In this document: positions 23,169 through 37,545 of the stretch, in pieces | How positions within the stretch are numbered: position 1 is the stretch's first letter | How the letters are laid out: each line of letters begins with the position of its first letter | DNA from: Brugia malayi | Taxonomy: Eukaryota > Nematoda > Chromadorea > Rhabditida > Onchocercidae | Direction: 5' to 3' | Length of the DNA: 64,000 bases | Assembly (NCBI RefSeq): GCF_000002995.4 | Contig: NW_025062478.1 | Coordinates: forward strand, 1,922,001-1,986,000 | Made by a program: the position numbers and the translations under genes | The notes under the pieces: generated by a model | Seen by the model: only the letters and a program-made list of their open reading frames with translations | Told to the model about the DNA's origin: nothing | The model's database searches: none

Positions 23169-26100
23169 ACAATGTTGAAGATTTTATTTGAAATGTGAAC
23201 TTTCTTTTAACAAATTGTTTGTTTTGTAGAGCATTCCAATAGGTCAACTGTAAAAAACAAACCATATTGAAAAAAAATATTTATGCAATTGAAATTTTAT
23301 TCAAAATAATCCTCGGATTGAAAAACGGAAAAATAAAAATATTTGAGAAATGATTCGTATAGTATTCGAGAAGGAAAACAGCTCAATTTAAAATCAATTT
23401 TTGTTTTTCGTTATTCGAAAGCAATGAGAGCTTGATTTCTTGCATTAGCAATTTTGGTCATGAACTGACACATTTTGATAATTTGAGATTTTCTATTAAT
23501 GCTATTTTAAAAATGATTTTAAGAAGTACAAAGATTTCCGTTTTGGAAATTTCTGCTTATTATTTGAATATTTAAGTCTGAAAGTGAAGTAAAATTTTAT
23601 CTTTTCTAATACCTCTTCTTTTCAAGATATTGTGATAAAAAGCAAGCAGTTCCGCTTCTTTTAGAGTTAATAAAAGTTATTTTGATTTTGGATGAATTAA
23701 AATACATTACTCCAACAGTCATTCGAAATGCAAAGAATCATATAGCAAAAGGAAGTAATATTTCTAGGGTAATTCCCATAGTCGTTAAACATCTCTGATT
23801 GTTTTATTTACTTTTTTGTCTTTGTGTTTAAAATAATTCATAGCATTTCTAATTTATCCCTTCATGATAACTTCGATTAAAGAGATCGAAGGTTTATTTT
23901 CGCAAATTATCTCTTTAAAATTCCATCATATGTTGCTCGCTTTATATTAGCAGCGTCAAAATAATTGCTTTACCTCAAAAATTGAACATTACTTTATTCA
24001 CCACCTGCTAGTGCTAATCCTTAGTTCCTCTTACAGGAATTCATTTTGTCAGATTTTAAGATTATTAGAATGTGCTCTTTACTTATCACAACTAATGAGA
24101 AGATATGAAAATTGCTGTTATTATCTAAATATTCTTTTTTATTTTCTAAATAACAAAAAGCGACTATTCTGTAAATCCTTGTTAGAAGAAGGAAGATAAG
24201 GTCATAGCTAATTATCATCCCTCTCTTTTTATCTCCCTCTCTCCCTGCCTCCCTTTCTCGCTATTCCCGAACATAATCATCATTTAAAGGTGGGTTTATA
24301 TGCCTCGCATATCCTTAGGACGATTATCTCATTTCTCAAGTGAACCAACCATGCATCTGTTGACTTTTGGAATCGGTCATCTGAAATGCAAATTAACCGA
24401 AACAACAAATTATCCATGAAAATCGCACCTTTTGTTAGATAAGCCGTTGAAATAGCTTTTGACGTTGAAATCTTTTTTCTTTGTATAATTATTATGGCAT
24501 ACATTATAATAAAATATATTTTAATGCATATGAACTGATAAATACATTTAAAGGAATTTTTTTTTAACAATTTTAATAAGTTTTTTTTTTTTGCTATTAT
24601 ACATAAAAAGAGTAAAATGAAAATTATCGATAGGAACTTAGCTCACAAATGGAAAGTTAGATTGATAAAAGATAAAAGTTAAATTGTGAAATGAAAAGAA
24701 AGCCTGAAATGTCAAACTATTCCAATTAATTTAATTTCAAAGAAAAATGAAATCAATTTACTGATGAACAATTAGATGTTAACATAAATTATAGGAATGA
24801 TCTATTCGTAATCATTAAACTAGCGCTATCTTTTCACTTCATTAAGTGATCACTTTAATTTATACTTATTTTGTGTTATTAATATCAAATTTTTGTATGA
24901 TGATCACAAATACTTGATCTTGCTTGTATCAAATTATGCAAATTTCAGACATGAATTTCATCAATAAGTGATCACACGTAAAAAGATATGACTGTTATTT
25001 TGTTTAATTTTGAACTATTATTTAATTCATTTGATTAGAAGCAAATATTTTCTTACTAACAGATTTATTGTCTATTGAATATTAATTTTTTAAAAAAGAG
25101 ACATCAGTTTGAGAGAATTTCTGAATCTTGCTTTGTTTATGCTACGATAAAGTGTGAAATCATACATCTGGTTGAACTTCTTAGAAATAAGACTATTTCG
25201 AGAAATCTTCACTCTCGAAAAGTAATAATCGATCGATGTGATATTTATCGAATACCATAATCATATAACATTATAAAAATGGCCAAATAAAATCCAGTAA
25301 TTATCGTGGAATAACAACTGACTACCATTACCTTACAAAATAGCGTTAATCGCTTGTCGACTTGCATAATCTCTTGAGTAAACTTCGGTCTTCTTTTCAT
25401 ATTACCAAAAAATGAAAGAAGTGAGTAAGTGTTGAAAAATAATAGCCAATGTTAAACATCGCTAAAAAGAAATAACTGAAGCAAACAATGAAATTATTAG
25501 GTGATAATGACAGTTCGGCTAAATACAAAGAAATTTAGGAAATTGCTGAAAAAATTGCGGAAATTTTGAAAGATTTTAAGAATGAACAACAATAGCTGTA
25601 CTGCAGTGATTAATCCACCAATAAAATATAAAAGAGTAAACGAATTAGTACAAACAATAAGCAATTTGATGAATGATTTTTTTTTTCTCAAATTTCGAGC
25701 AACTTGGAAATTTAATAAATTTGCTCATTCAGAAAATAATTTATTAATTACAATTACGAATGATTTACATGTGATACTATTAAATCAATCAATATGCAAT
25801 TAAAATGTTTTATGCTAAATATGGAAGTAGTAATTAAAGGAAGAAAAAAAGAAACATACAAAAGTCAGAAGTGATAAAATGATGAAACAATTTGTTACAT
25901 TGGAGATGATTTATGGATGCTAGATCAGTTCATGATATCGAATCAACTTTACAGATCTAATCAAACTGATCTTAAATTGTTTGCAAATTTTTGGATTCTT
26001 GTCGAAAATATAGGAGGGAAAGCAAAAGGCTATTTAGTTATGCATGTTTATTCCTGAAACCTGATAATATCTGTTCATACAGTAGTTAAATACACATTTA

Positions 26101-27600
26101 ATTAATATTGTTTTGGCATCCTAAACATAGCAATTTTCATTGTTGTGGCTAATTAATTTCTGTTAATATATTAACTACATGGCAAACAATGTATTGAAAT
26201 TGAAAGATAGCAAAAAGATAGACACAAATGGTACTCATTATATGGCATTTAATTACCAGGTGCACCAGAGGTAAGTAGGTGCTAAAAGTCCAGGAAGTAA
26301 TACTTCACCCACAAAAAACTGAAATATTGGCTACAATGATCTGTTTATATTGTAAGATAATATAAGTAACAAATTTTTAAGCCTCAAATATCTAAAAAAA
26401 AAAAAAAAAAAAACACATACTTCAAATCATTTCGTAATTAATTAAATGTTAATTAACCTTTGTAAAAAAAAAGATTTCAGAAATAGTTTAAACAAAGAAT
26501 TAACTAAATACAGTAGTAAATATGAATGTTGTTTATAAGATACACACATATCTAAACAATAAAAATATTCTCTCAAAAGCATTCTCTCTTTATTATTTTT
26601 TTTTTTTTTCATAATTTCAACAATAAATTAATAACAAAGGTTTCTATAGCTACATTTGTATATATCTTTCAAGAAAAAAAAAAAAAAAAGAAAAAGGCTC
26701 ATATTTCATCGTATATATATCTGTCTAATAATAGAAATGCATTTGGTAGTAACATATTCATAATTATATTGCAGGATGGGAACAAATAGGTAACTACCGT
26801 AATTCATTCACTCTTGAAAAATGATCCATCTTTAGGAAGGCAAAAAAGAAAAAGCCAATTAATGCAAATGTTCAGGAGGCGCTGTTAAATTATAATTCCA
26901 CAGATATGAGAGAAAATTTGTCATTGTCATTCAGCTCATCATCGAATGAAATTTCTACTTTTTCTTTCTTAAAATAAAATGAAAAAAAAAAAAAAAAAAT
27001 TTTTTTTTCTCCTTTTCATTTTTCCACATCTTACTTTCTTTTAAATCTAATTTTTCTATTCAAATTTTATTCTTAATTAATACTTCGATATATTTTTTTT
27101 TTTTTTTTGTTCCATTTTTCATTTTTTCTTCAATTATTAGACTTTTATTTTTAATAGATCTTTCCAATCGTTCCTTTTTTTTTTTTGTTCATTTTATAAA
27201 CATACCGTAAACTGAAGGCGGAGTTAGTCGAATTTTATTTCCGCCAAAATAAAATCTGAGAATGCATTCCATTTTTCTCAAATTCTTATGCTTATTTGCT
27301 GTATTCTTTTTTATTTTTTTTACTAAATATTATCATACTTTTTTTTTCTTTTTTGTAAACTCTAATTTCAAGTAATTTTTTTTAAAAAAAAAGGAGAAAT
27401 CAAACAGTTCGAATTAAAATTAACAGTTAGTGTTTTTTTTTTTGGTTCCCACTTCAAATACTTTCGTAATTTTTAAAAAATTTTTTCACAGTTCGAAATG
27501 TTAAAATAAGCTTTAATCATTTATCACATATTTGTTTAAATTCTATGCTAATTATAAAAAGTAGTAATATATTAAGGTGGAAAAGAATTCATATTTATGT
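23169..27600. other. intergenic DNA, no gene recognised
   Basis: AT-rich DNA with long poly-A/T tracts (26395-26415, 26980-27010, 27090-27110). Short open frames (24280-24570 minus, 25075-25260 plus, 25497-25691 minus and others) show no domain, no splice-consistent neighbours and no usual start context. A CT-rich tract lies at 24225-24265. The 3' end is the upstream region of the SIX gene. Confidence 0.45.
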
Positions 27601-27605
27601 AATCA

Positions 27606-27615
27606 ACGTTTGCAG
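27606..27615 (+). promoter_or_regulatory. possible trans-splice acceptor of the SIX gene
   Basis: ACGTTTGCAG ends at 27615, 32 bases before the ATG at 27648, with no coding exon visible upstream. A short 5'-UTR intron is equally possible. Confidence 0.3.
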
Positions 27616-27647
27616 TAATATTTCTAATTCAATATTCAAATCAATGG

Positions 27648-30051
27648 ATGAAAAAAATAATGGGAAATATAAACGTAGAACAAAATGATCCATGTTTATT
27701 TCGGTTATCTGCTACTTTTTCATCTGATCAGGTAATTTTTATTTATCATAAAAATAAAAAAAAAAAAAATCATTTTGGATTGTTTATTCAAAATTCAATT
27801 AAAAAATTAACAAATATTCACACTATCAAAATCTTCTTTTTTTTTGAATTAACTGCTAAAATTTAGCTATTAAATTGAAATTTATAAATTATATAAAAAA
27901 CATTATAACAATAATAAAATAATAGCAGAATATTGTTGGAGCTTTTTTCAACAAAAAGAAGAAAAGTTTAAAAATATTAAAAGTCTAAGATATTTGAAAA
28001 TTTTTAACTAACTTTTGCTCACAATAAAAATCTTTTACATCATAGATGAAATTTAAAAATGTGAAATTTGATTCCAGCTTTATAATTTGTTAAATTTAAA
28101 TTACTTTTTAGATAGACTGTATCTGTGAAGCACTCTATCAAGCACGTGATGGTGCGAAATTATTAGAATTATTTGAACCAATTGCAAATAATATTATGTT
28201 TTACCGGTGTCGGTACTATTCAAGTTCCGTACTTCGTGCTTATCTTTATGCACTCTATTACGGAAAACGTTATGAGGAATTATTTCAGGTTTTCCTTTCA
28301 TCTATCACTTTTTCCTTTCATCACACATCTTAGCACTTTATTTACTTATTTACATCTTCGTTTTTGTAATATTAATTTATATGTTATACTTTTTACATTA
28401 ATATTTATTTTGACTGTTTGTTTTGATTACTCTCGTATTAATAGCTTCCTGTAATTTCAATTACTGCTGTAATTACTACCTGAAAGAGTTTCTGAAAGAG
28501 TAAATTTCCGTATAACTACTACTTTATTTACGATACTGGATGAACTGAAAGTAATTTACAAAGTTAGATGTTTGTGTTATCATTTTCTAGTAATTGAATT
28601 CGAATTTTAGACGATAGCGTCAAATACGTTCGAACAACGATTTTATAATGAATTGCAAGATTTATGGTATAAGGCGCGCTATGCTGAGGTATTCTACAAT
28701 ACAATTATATCTGTAAAAGAATTTTTATTTTTGATCATTGATCTGAAATAATCTATGCTAAAATGACTCGTTCAGGTTATTAGGTCATTAGTAAAGTAAG
28801 AAAAAGAAGAATGATTTCTGGAATTTATTTCCGGTTTTTTCATTATCTACAACTAAGATAATAGTTAGCTCACAGTTCATGAAACATCATTACTTTTCAT
28901 GCAATAGTGAAGTCAATCAAATATCTTTCCTGATTAGCACATCTTAAAATTAAATTGATTAATAGACACCTCAACTTTCGAAAAAAAAATTAGGGTTCTA
29001 TTTCGTTTCAGTTTTCTTGAATAGTAAAATTCTTGAAAAGAAAAAAAAAAGAATTTGCTGATTATTTTTAGAATGAAGAACGACGACAAAAGGAGCTGGG
29101 CGCAGTAGAGAAATACCGCTTACGAAAGAAACATCCGCCACCGCGGTCCATCTGGGATGGACAAGAAACTATTTACAGTTTCAAGGAAAATGCTAGAAAG
29201 TTATGGTTAACCGATCTACTAAGTCAAGAAAAAAATGCATCAGATAATATCCAATTCGCTATAATTGTAGCATTTCAATTCCAAATTTAAGTTTATTTTT
29301 ACATCAATTTTTCTTTTAATTTATATATTGTTGAATCATTTTTTTTTTCTTCTTTTTTTAGATTCTTCGACAGTTCTATAGAAAAAACAAATATCCTACA
29401 CTTGAGGATAAAAAAGAAATAGCACGAATTACCGATCTAAAGATTATACAGGTAAAATTAGGATATGTTTAATTTCTTATTTTTATAACTGGTAGATCTA
29501 AGAAGGAAAATAGTAAGCCAATAAAATTTTTAAAAATTTTAAAAACCTCCTTTACCTTTTTTTTTTACTAGTAAGCTAGTTCGTAATAAAATCTTGATTA
29601 AGAAAATTGAAATGCAATTGGATTAAGGAGACGTAGGGCAACACATTATGATAGCTTCAGCGGTATACTAAAATTTTTTGTTTTTAGGTTAGTAAGATAG
29701 TCCATTTAACATAAAAAATGCTAAACAATTATTAGAGCTCTATAATATATTATAATTTATTGCAATATTTATAAGTGAATTTTCAATCTTTCTTATGCAA
29801 ATTTTGAAAAAGTAAATTTTTTGTTTTTTTTTTTTTTCATTTATTTATTTATTTATCTTTATTTTTTGCTTATATCATTAAAGTTTTATAAAATATCAGT
29901 GATAATTTATCACAATCTTTCTAATATTTGAAAAAAAAAATACTTTCAGATTTCAAACTGGTTCAAAAATAGGCGTCAACGTGATAAAAGCTCGTCAACA
30001 GGGCAATTTTCATCAGGAGTGCCGATACAGTTTGATAATTTGAATTTATAA
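27648..30051 (+). CDS. SIX-family homeobox transcription factor (SIX1/2 class), divergent
   Basis: Exons: 27648-27731, 28112-28288, 28611-28688, 29072-29266 (or ending 29200), 29362-29451 and 29950-30051; all phase 0. The SIX domain runs from about residue 18 ([17 protein letters not shown]) through [20 protein letters not shown]. The homeodomain follows ([10 protein letters not shown] to [13 protein letters not shown]). The ETIYSF block and the ISNWF form (Ser, not Gly) favour the SIX1/2 group, to which C. elegans ceh-33 and ceh-34 belong. It would be a nuclear DNA-binding regulator of pharyngeal, muscle or neural fate. The protein ends only 20 residues after the homeodomain. Canonical splicing at 29266 inserts 22 residues into homeodomain helix 1; homology instead predicts an exon end at 29200, where no GT donor exists. 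Length is 241 or 219 residues. Confidence 0.85.
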
Positions 30052-30082
30052 TATATTCTATTATTTCATTTATACAATTGTG

Positions 30083-30088
30083 AATAAA
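30083..30088 (+). terminator. polyadenylation signal AATAAA of the SIX gene
   Basis: AATAAA 31 bases after the stop codon at 30051. Confidence 0.6.
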
Positions 30089-30703
30089 AATTTTCGGACA
30101 ATGAAAATGAAAATCTTTGCTAAATTACAGATTTTTTTTTGGGGTGAAAATACTTATTTTTTTTTTCTTTGTAATTATAATTAAATGATTATATGAATAC
30201 TTGAATGATTGTACGAATGTGGTGTATATTTGATAAATGTTTTAAGTCTTTTAATTAAAATCATATTAAATTTTTTTTAATCTCAAACTCATAAAAATTT
30301 CCATTTAGAAAATACATTTATTTACAAAGAATTGAATCCTAGATTATTTATTTTTTCATTTGTGGTTTAATAGGAAGAAAGAAAACAATTCTATCATTTT
30401 CAACCATATTACCATCATTTCAGTGTATTCTTATCATCAACGATGACAGTCACAAAATTGAAAAACCATTTTAAATTTAATTGGTTATAACAATTCCGTA
30501 AGTATAATTACTATTTCTCGGATTTTACTAAAATTCGTGTAGTTGAAATTTTTGGTTTACTTACTGATTTCCATAAAAAAAACTAAAAATAATAAATTTG
30601 ATAAAGAATAGTTTTTACTACAAACTTGTATGATACTATCAACTAAATGTATGATACTAAAACTGCTATTACTTTGCATACCAAATATTCTCTAAAATTT
30701 TAG

Positions 30704-30737
<34 letters not shown>

Positions 30738-30937
30738 AAAATATTATCTACTAAAAATAATTTCGAGAGCAAAGAGCTAATTTACTCTTGAAAGTATGGA
30801 AATGCGTAAGGTTTACAAAATTTGATATTAGCTTCAATCAAGGAAAACATATTTCATTTTAGCATTTAATAATTAAATAGTATATACCTGAAAATGTTGG
30901 GAACATGAAAGGTACAATTGGCATTGCAAACTGAATT
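30089..30937. other. intergenic DNA, no gene recognised
   Basis: AT-rich with a pure poly-A run of about 26 bases at 30710-30735; nothing else recognised. Confidence 0.5.
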
Positions 30938-31070
30938 GCGTATGCGTATGCGTGTATGTACGTGTATGCATATGCGTGTGCGTGTATGTACGTGTATGTA
31001 TATGCGTGTGCATGTATGTGCATGTATGTATGTGTATGCGTGTGCATGTATGTATGTGTGCATGTGTGTT
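30938..31070. repeat. GTATGC/GTGTATGTAC microsatellite
   Basis: About 130 bases of alternating purine-pyrimidine hexamer repeats (GTATGC, GTGTAT, GTGTGC, GTACGT). The open frames across it on both strands (His/Thr/Tyr repeats, Cys/Met/Val repeats) are repeat artefacts. Confidence 0.85.
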
Positions 31071-34000
31071 GCTATCATTCTTCTATCCTTTCTTTTCCTC
31101 TTCATTACATTTTTTCAGATTGATATTCTTGAATAATACTCAATATGTCGAGAGTTTTCATTCTTGTGTTCGTCATTTGAATCGAACGTAAAGCAGGTAA
31201 TCTAGGTAATTAATTAATTTCGTCGAACATTAAACTGTATCTAACGTGACATGAACACGTATTGTTTACTCTTAATTCCATCGTAATAGTAAATGAGAAG
31301 GCTTAATTTTGCCTTGCAAAGGATCATTTTGCTTATGAAAATCAAAATTTTTTACTAAAATTATTTCTTTGTAATTTTCTATATTATATTTTATTTTGAA
31401 AAAGAATTTTTATTCCAAATTTTTTCTTTCTTTCCTTTTTAAATTTTTAGATAATTATTTTTAAAATTTTGAAATATTACATGAAAAAATATCATTTTTT
31501 TTTTTGAATTCGATTTATTAAATGTAAACCAATGATCTTTTCGTGTTTTACATTTTTTTTTATGAAGCTGAAATCTTCAAACAAAGTGGTTAGCATTATA
31601 AAAGTAAGTGGAAATAATCTATCGATAATTAATACCACAAAATTTAGTTTCCTAAGAAAGTGCTGTGTTGCACTTCGATTCATTTAGCTTTCATACATTT
31701 GCTAATTTTCTGTTCATTTTCAAATTTTTGATTTATATCAATCAAAATTTCTATTTTTAATTTTTTTCTATTCTCTAATTTTCTTTTTTTTTCTAAAAAT
31801 TTTCTATTCTTTTCACTTTTAAATCTAAAATTTTGCAAGCATGGATTGTAATAAGGATTGAAAATTAGGTCATCGTGTCATAAGTCCAATCCCTTTCCAT
31901 TCATTCATTCATTCTTGTTTCTTTTCATCATTTATTTCCATTAAAGATTTTATATAATTAAACAAATATCATGAGCGAATGTATGTATGAAAGAATAAAA
32001 ATAAGTTGCTTAGCTCTAAAGTGACACAACTTAATCAATATATCAGACAGACATTATGACAAATTTCTATTCCTTTTCAAAATTTTGAAATTATATGAAT
32101 CATTATTGTTATATTATCTTCTTATATCTTATTACTCTTTTCCTTCTTATTCTAATGCTACTTCAAAGTTTTATTGCATGAAATTGTTGATCAATTCAGT
32201 TTTAAATGACCATTCTTCATTTTGATAATATCATAATTGGTCGAATCGATGATTTCCAACACTTAAAATTATCCTTTTCTATATGCAATTTTTTTTTTTT
32301 TTATTTTTTCATAGCATTATTTTTTTCTCATTAAATTTTCTTTTCTTTTTTTTCAACAAATCATTCATTCATTCATTTGCTGAAAAATTCCCTTTTTCAT
32401 TATATTGATATATCGATTTTTATATCAATGTCAAATATTTTCTTCAAAAAGAATAGTATTGTCCATTTCCTAAATTTATTCATCTTTTCAATTCTTCTAA
32501 ACTCATAGAATAGACTTATAAATCTAAACTTAAATGTTGTTTAATTGACCGAATAATATGTCAAATAGTACCGCAATAATCATTTGTCACAATTCTTGCG
32601 CTTTGACATTGATCTCTTGTTGACATTTTGACATCTATTTAAAGTTCATAGGACAGAACTATTGTAGAAAGTTCATAGAATAGACTTATAAATCTATTTA
32701 TTCTTATCATTTTTCTCCTTCTTTCTTCTTCTTTTATTATGATTTTCGTATAATCGAAATGAAATAACTTTTTATTATGCATACAACAATTGTAATATAA
32801 TTTTAGATTCTTCTATCACTGTATTTGATATTATTGGTAATTAATTCAGATTAATTTCATGAAAAAAAAAAAAAAAAAAAACTTTATAATTTTTATCTTA
32901 TTGATTTATTGCGTATCAAAACGTTTTATATCTAGCATTATTTGACTGAATTCAGGAATTACTTTATGCTATTGCTGCAGTTAAAGTAATCAGTTAAAGT
33001 AATCATTTAAAATAATCAGTTAAAGTAATCAGAAAGATGAGTTCAATGAGATTAGTACAAATTTCAATTAATGCTAAATTATTTAAGAAAAGTTAAGCAG
33101 TAGTAATTCATTATGCAAAGTAGCAATTTTCATTATATTGATTGATTTTTAAATAGGTTTATTGATGAGTGCTTAAATTGATCTCTGTCATATTTTCATC
33201 TGAGTTATTCGAGCTTTTGGTTTAGCTAAATTTTAGATTCGTGAAAAAGTTCACCTGAATATATTACCTTTAGCTAAATCAACTAAAGTTTTTTTTTTTT
33301 TGCTATTAAATTTATTAAAAGTTATTGGAGAAATGAAAGAGCCTACAAACTTTTAACTTTCATTTTATTTTTCTTTTTCTAACAAAAAAACATAAATAAC
33401 AATAGTAGTAGTAATAATAATTTTTATTGTTGTCATTATTTTTCAATTGTAAACAAATAAATATGCTCTATTGTCTTGAATTGTAAACAAATAAAATATG
33501 TTCTATTGAAGAAGGATTTAAATTGTGGGCGCTTTTTGTCACATTAGATGAAAACGACGAGTATTTATTGTAGCACTGATCTTTAATCATCTAATATCTG
33601 CACATCAAATATTTCAAAAAAAAGAATTTGAAAAATTGAATTGTCAACATGATTGTTTCATTGATGATTAAAAATTTCAATGATTCATTTGTATGTTAAA
33701 AACAGAGCAATATAAACAATATCGAAAATATATATTTCATATTTTTTAAACTTTCTCCAAAGATTTTTATTTCAGTAAATATAATGAAAAAAAAAAAAAA
33801 AAAAAAAAAATTTGCTAAAACAAAAATACAATTTTATCATTTGAAATAATCACAAAATTATGTGCTTTGCTTATATTTTTAACGCTTTTCTAACTAACAT
33901 AAATTAAAAATCCAAATGTTTTTAAATTTTAAAATTTTTTATGAATTAGTTTTATATTATATATAATATAATACCATCTATTTTTGCTAAAATTTTTAAA

Positions 34001-37000
34001 CATTTTAAACACCTTTTTCATTCATTTATTCCAATTAGAACATAAAATTTTTTATAATTTATACTTTCTTAAAAGTTTCAAATAAAAAAAAAAATTTTTT
34101 TTTCAAATATGAATTGAATGATTAAAATGATGCACAGGTAATTAAATACCTATGTATTGATAATTCAATTTACCAACAACCGAAGTAATTTTTGGAAGTT
34201 ATTTATTTTGCACTCATAGCTTCGGTGTTTATTTTTGTTTTTTTTTTTTGAACTTTTCCATGTAGCAAAATCAAATTAATCTCTTTCTCACGAGATAGTT
34301 AATTACTATTTGATTAATAAGGGGTTGAGGTGGTTTTAAGGTGGTATATTTACGGTGGTATGTCATCTCGAATTTCAACATGCTGTGCCTACGATGTCAA
34401 CAAATGATCTGAGGATGACCTATATCGTAGATCTATCTATGAACTCACGAAGGTATACATATATGTATCAAAATTAAGCAGCTCCTAAATAAAATTTATT
34501 TCGCCCATTGTTTTATGGGTTTCCAAAATCTAAATTTGATAAATTAGTGGGATCAAAACATTAAGAACTGAAATTGTTGTTTTTCAATTTTCTAAGATTT
34601 GCTGAAGATTAGTGAGAAAAATATTTTGTACCCCTCACTTACATCTCTTTTTGTTTTTTAAATTTAAAAAAAAAAAAAAAAAAAATAAAAAAATTGGAAA
34701 ATTTTAAATTGGGAAATAAAATTTTGAATTCCATAGATGAAAAGTTGAGAGAGTTTCGAGAAATCCATAAAATTTAGCGAATTTTTTTTTTTTATAATCT
34801 GAAAAAAATTTGATTTATTTATTTCTGAGATGGAATCGGAGATTAAGTCTGCTAAAGTATCACTGATCGCATTACAAAATTGGGGAAAATTTGGCAAAAA
34901 GTTTCAAATTTAGAAGATTTTTTCAGCTCCAAACTGTTATTTTTCACGAAGGATTCCTTGCGTAAGTATATAAGTGTATACGTGTGCGTGCGTGTGGTGC
35001 ATACGTGTGCCTCTACTTCCGCAAAACTAAATTATTATGCATAGATGCATACTTTTCATCATACAGTTGAAAAATATTTCACACTGATTGTTACTCCGTG
35101 ATAAGTTAAAGTAAAGTTAAAGTAAAATGCCTTTTCAGCTTTTCTGAGTAATTTGAGAATTGAGAGGAACAGAAAGTGCACTGTTGTTTGATGAATGTTT
35201 GCAATTTTATTATGTAAATTTTTTTATATTATGTAAATTTTATAAAATTTTTTAAAACTTTTTCTGAAGAGATGAAAGATTAAAAATTAATTACCATCTT
35301 TGTTTATCATTAATTATCATTGTGAATTTATTTGATATTTCTTATTTATAAAATCATTGATTTATCCTGTCCTCATTCTCTTCATTACTTTCATTTTGAT
35401 TGAACTTGTTTACTTACTTTATCCAATCGATATTCAGTTTAGTGTTTTAAAGTTTACTAAAAAGTTAATAGCGATGAAATGTCAAATGAACAGTAAATGA
35501 GGGAGGTGTATAAAAGCCATAACTGCGATATTACATTCCTCATAGTTTACTCGGAATACCGGATCAGGTTTCTGAACTGTTATTACTCGGCTACCTTATT
35601 TATATTACTTTTCTCCTGAATTTTTCACTTTTTTGGTAATAATTATTTTTTTTTTTTTAAAAAAGCAAAGTTATCAACTCGTTTTGATAAATTTGTTATA
35701 AATCACGAAATTTTGAAATTATTAAGAATCAATAATTTAAATCAATAATTTGAAATTAATAATTTAATTACCATTCCGATGTCGTAAATATTGGATACCT
35801 TTTCTTTGATTAATTTACACTTCATTCTCTTTATCATTATTAAAATTCAACTAATTATCATTGCTTATCTTTAACACTGAACAGGTTTCATTGGAATACT
35901 TCCTGGAATCATTTTTCCAAGGTTAATTAATTCATATTTTGCTCTATTACTTGGATTTATATCAAATTTCTTCTCTTTCTATCTTAATAAGAAGATTGAA
36001 TTCGAAATATTCTTCTTTTTAATAGTTTCATTTTATTCTTTTAATAGTAAAGATATTTAGGTTAAGATAAGTTAGGATTATTTTAATTTAAAAACAAAGC
36101 ACTGAAAAAAATCATTTCACAGTAATTCGTTCTATAAATGCAGAAAAAATAAAATTTGGCTTTAGCTAATAGATTTTAACTTTTTGTTTACTAAACTTAA
36201 AAAAAAAAGACTTTGTCAAGAATAAAAATAATACCAATTCATATCCTATTTCAATTCCAATTTTTTGATAAATAACTTTCGATATTTTACAATGTCAGCT
36301 ACAACATCCGTATTTGACTTATAGTTTATACTTTGGAGTATTCAGTCAAAAGTTATATGAAATTAATAAATAAGTAGGAACGATTTATTACGTGATGTCA
36401 CCATATCACGTAACTAATATGTCGCACGTACGTGGCATAGTTAACAGTGATTACTTTCTAGAATAAAAACTATGAAATCCATCCTAACAAAGAATATAAT
36501 TATCTCTAAAGAATTTTTTTATCTTTTATTGATTTGATATTTTCTTTTTTTTTTTTGATATTGAATTTCATTGGTTGTGTTAAGTGCAATGTATTAATTT
36601 TAGATTGTTTTTTTTTTTGAAATTAATGAAATTATGAATTTAGATCAAAATACTTTATCACACATTTGCCACACTTTTTTTTATCATTTTAAAGTCATTG
36701 CAAACAATTATTGATTATAATTAATTGATAAGCTTTTAGTAAGCGTTGGATGAAAAAATTTTATTGCAATTTTTAACTGATAATTTCTTTCTTTTTTGTT
36801 TTTTTTTTTTTATACATTACTAGTTAATCACTTCTTTTTTTCCTTTTTTTCTTTACCATTGATATCTTACTGATAACATCTCAATCAATTTCTTAACAGC
36901 TTATAATATTGAATTCGAACTGATAAGCTAGTAAGTTGAATTATCGATTATTTTGATTGATTTATTTTTCTTCTCTCTTTTTATTCAATCCTTGGGTGCA

Positions 37001-37545
37001 AATACAAGAAATATTTTTGATTTTTTCAGCGAACTAATCCTGAAAATTTAAATTACCGGAAAGTTTTTCCTGTTATCACAATGATAATAGCTGTGATATA
37101 TTCTGGTAACTCATTTTATCCAAGATTTCATTATTAGTAATAGTGAAATTCCACTATAATGCATTTAAGTTAACATAATTTTCATCACAATCCATTTACT
37201 AGTTCATCAACTCTTCAACTCATTGTTTATATTATTTTTATCGGAATTGAAATTATTGCCGAATTCAAATTAATTCAAATTTAAAAAAAAATCATTGATA
37301 AACTTATGATAATCTTATTGATTTTATTTATATTTCATTTTCATGACGTTTAAATTATAACTATTATTACAGCTTTTTATATTTACACTTTTAATTTTAT
37401 TTCAGGTGCATTTTTCGAAGTTTGTCCTCACGTGAGGCATTGAAATGAAAATGTACGTCGTTCTCGACTGCATATTCAAGTAACAGTAACCTTGCAAGAT
37501 AATTCCAAGAGATTTTTAAATAATTATCAGCATTGAAATAGCATT
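31071..37545. other. long intergenic region, no gene recognised
   Basis: About 6.4 kb of very AT-rich DNA with many homopolymer runs (32862-32880, 33786-33810, 34664-34684, 36785-36811). Small repeats include an AGTTAAAGTAATC motif at 32980-33030 and a duplicated phrase TAGAATAGACTTATAAATCTA at about 32507 and 32675. A GTGTGCGTGC-rich tract lies at 34975-35010. No exon-like frame with a recognisable family was found. The last part holds the upstream region of the TMEM41A gene, with an acceptor-like TTATTTCAG ending at 37405. Confidence 0.45.

Noticed and set aside
29240..29260. ATATCC near 29247 as a U12-type intron donor explaining the SIX splice anomaly
   Set aside because: The phase is wrong, the acceptor is AG rather than AC, and U12 introns are not known from C. 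elegans-type nematodes.
30859..31191. Overlapping His/Thr/Tyr and Cys/Met/Val repeat frames on both strands
   Set aside because: They are produced by the GTATGC/GTGTAT microsatellite and have no coding support.
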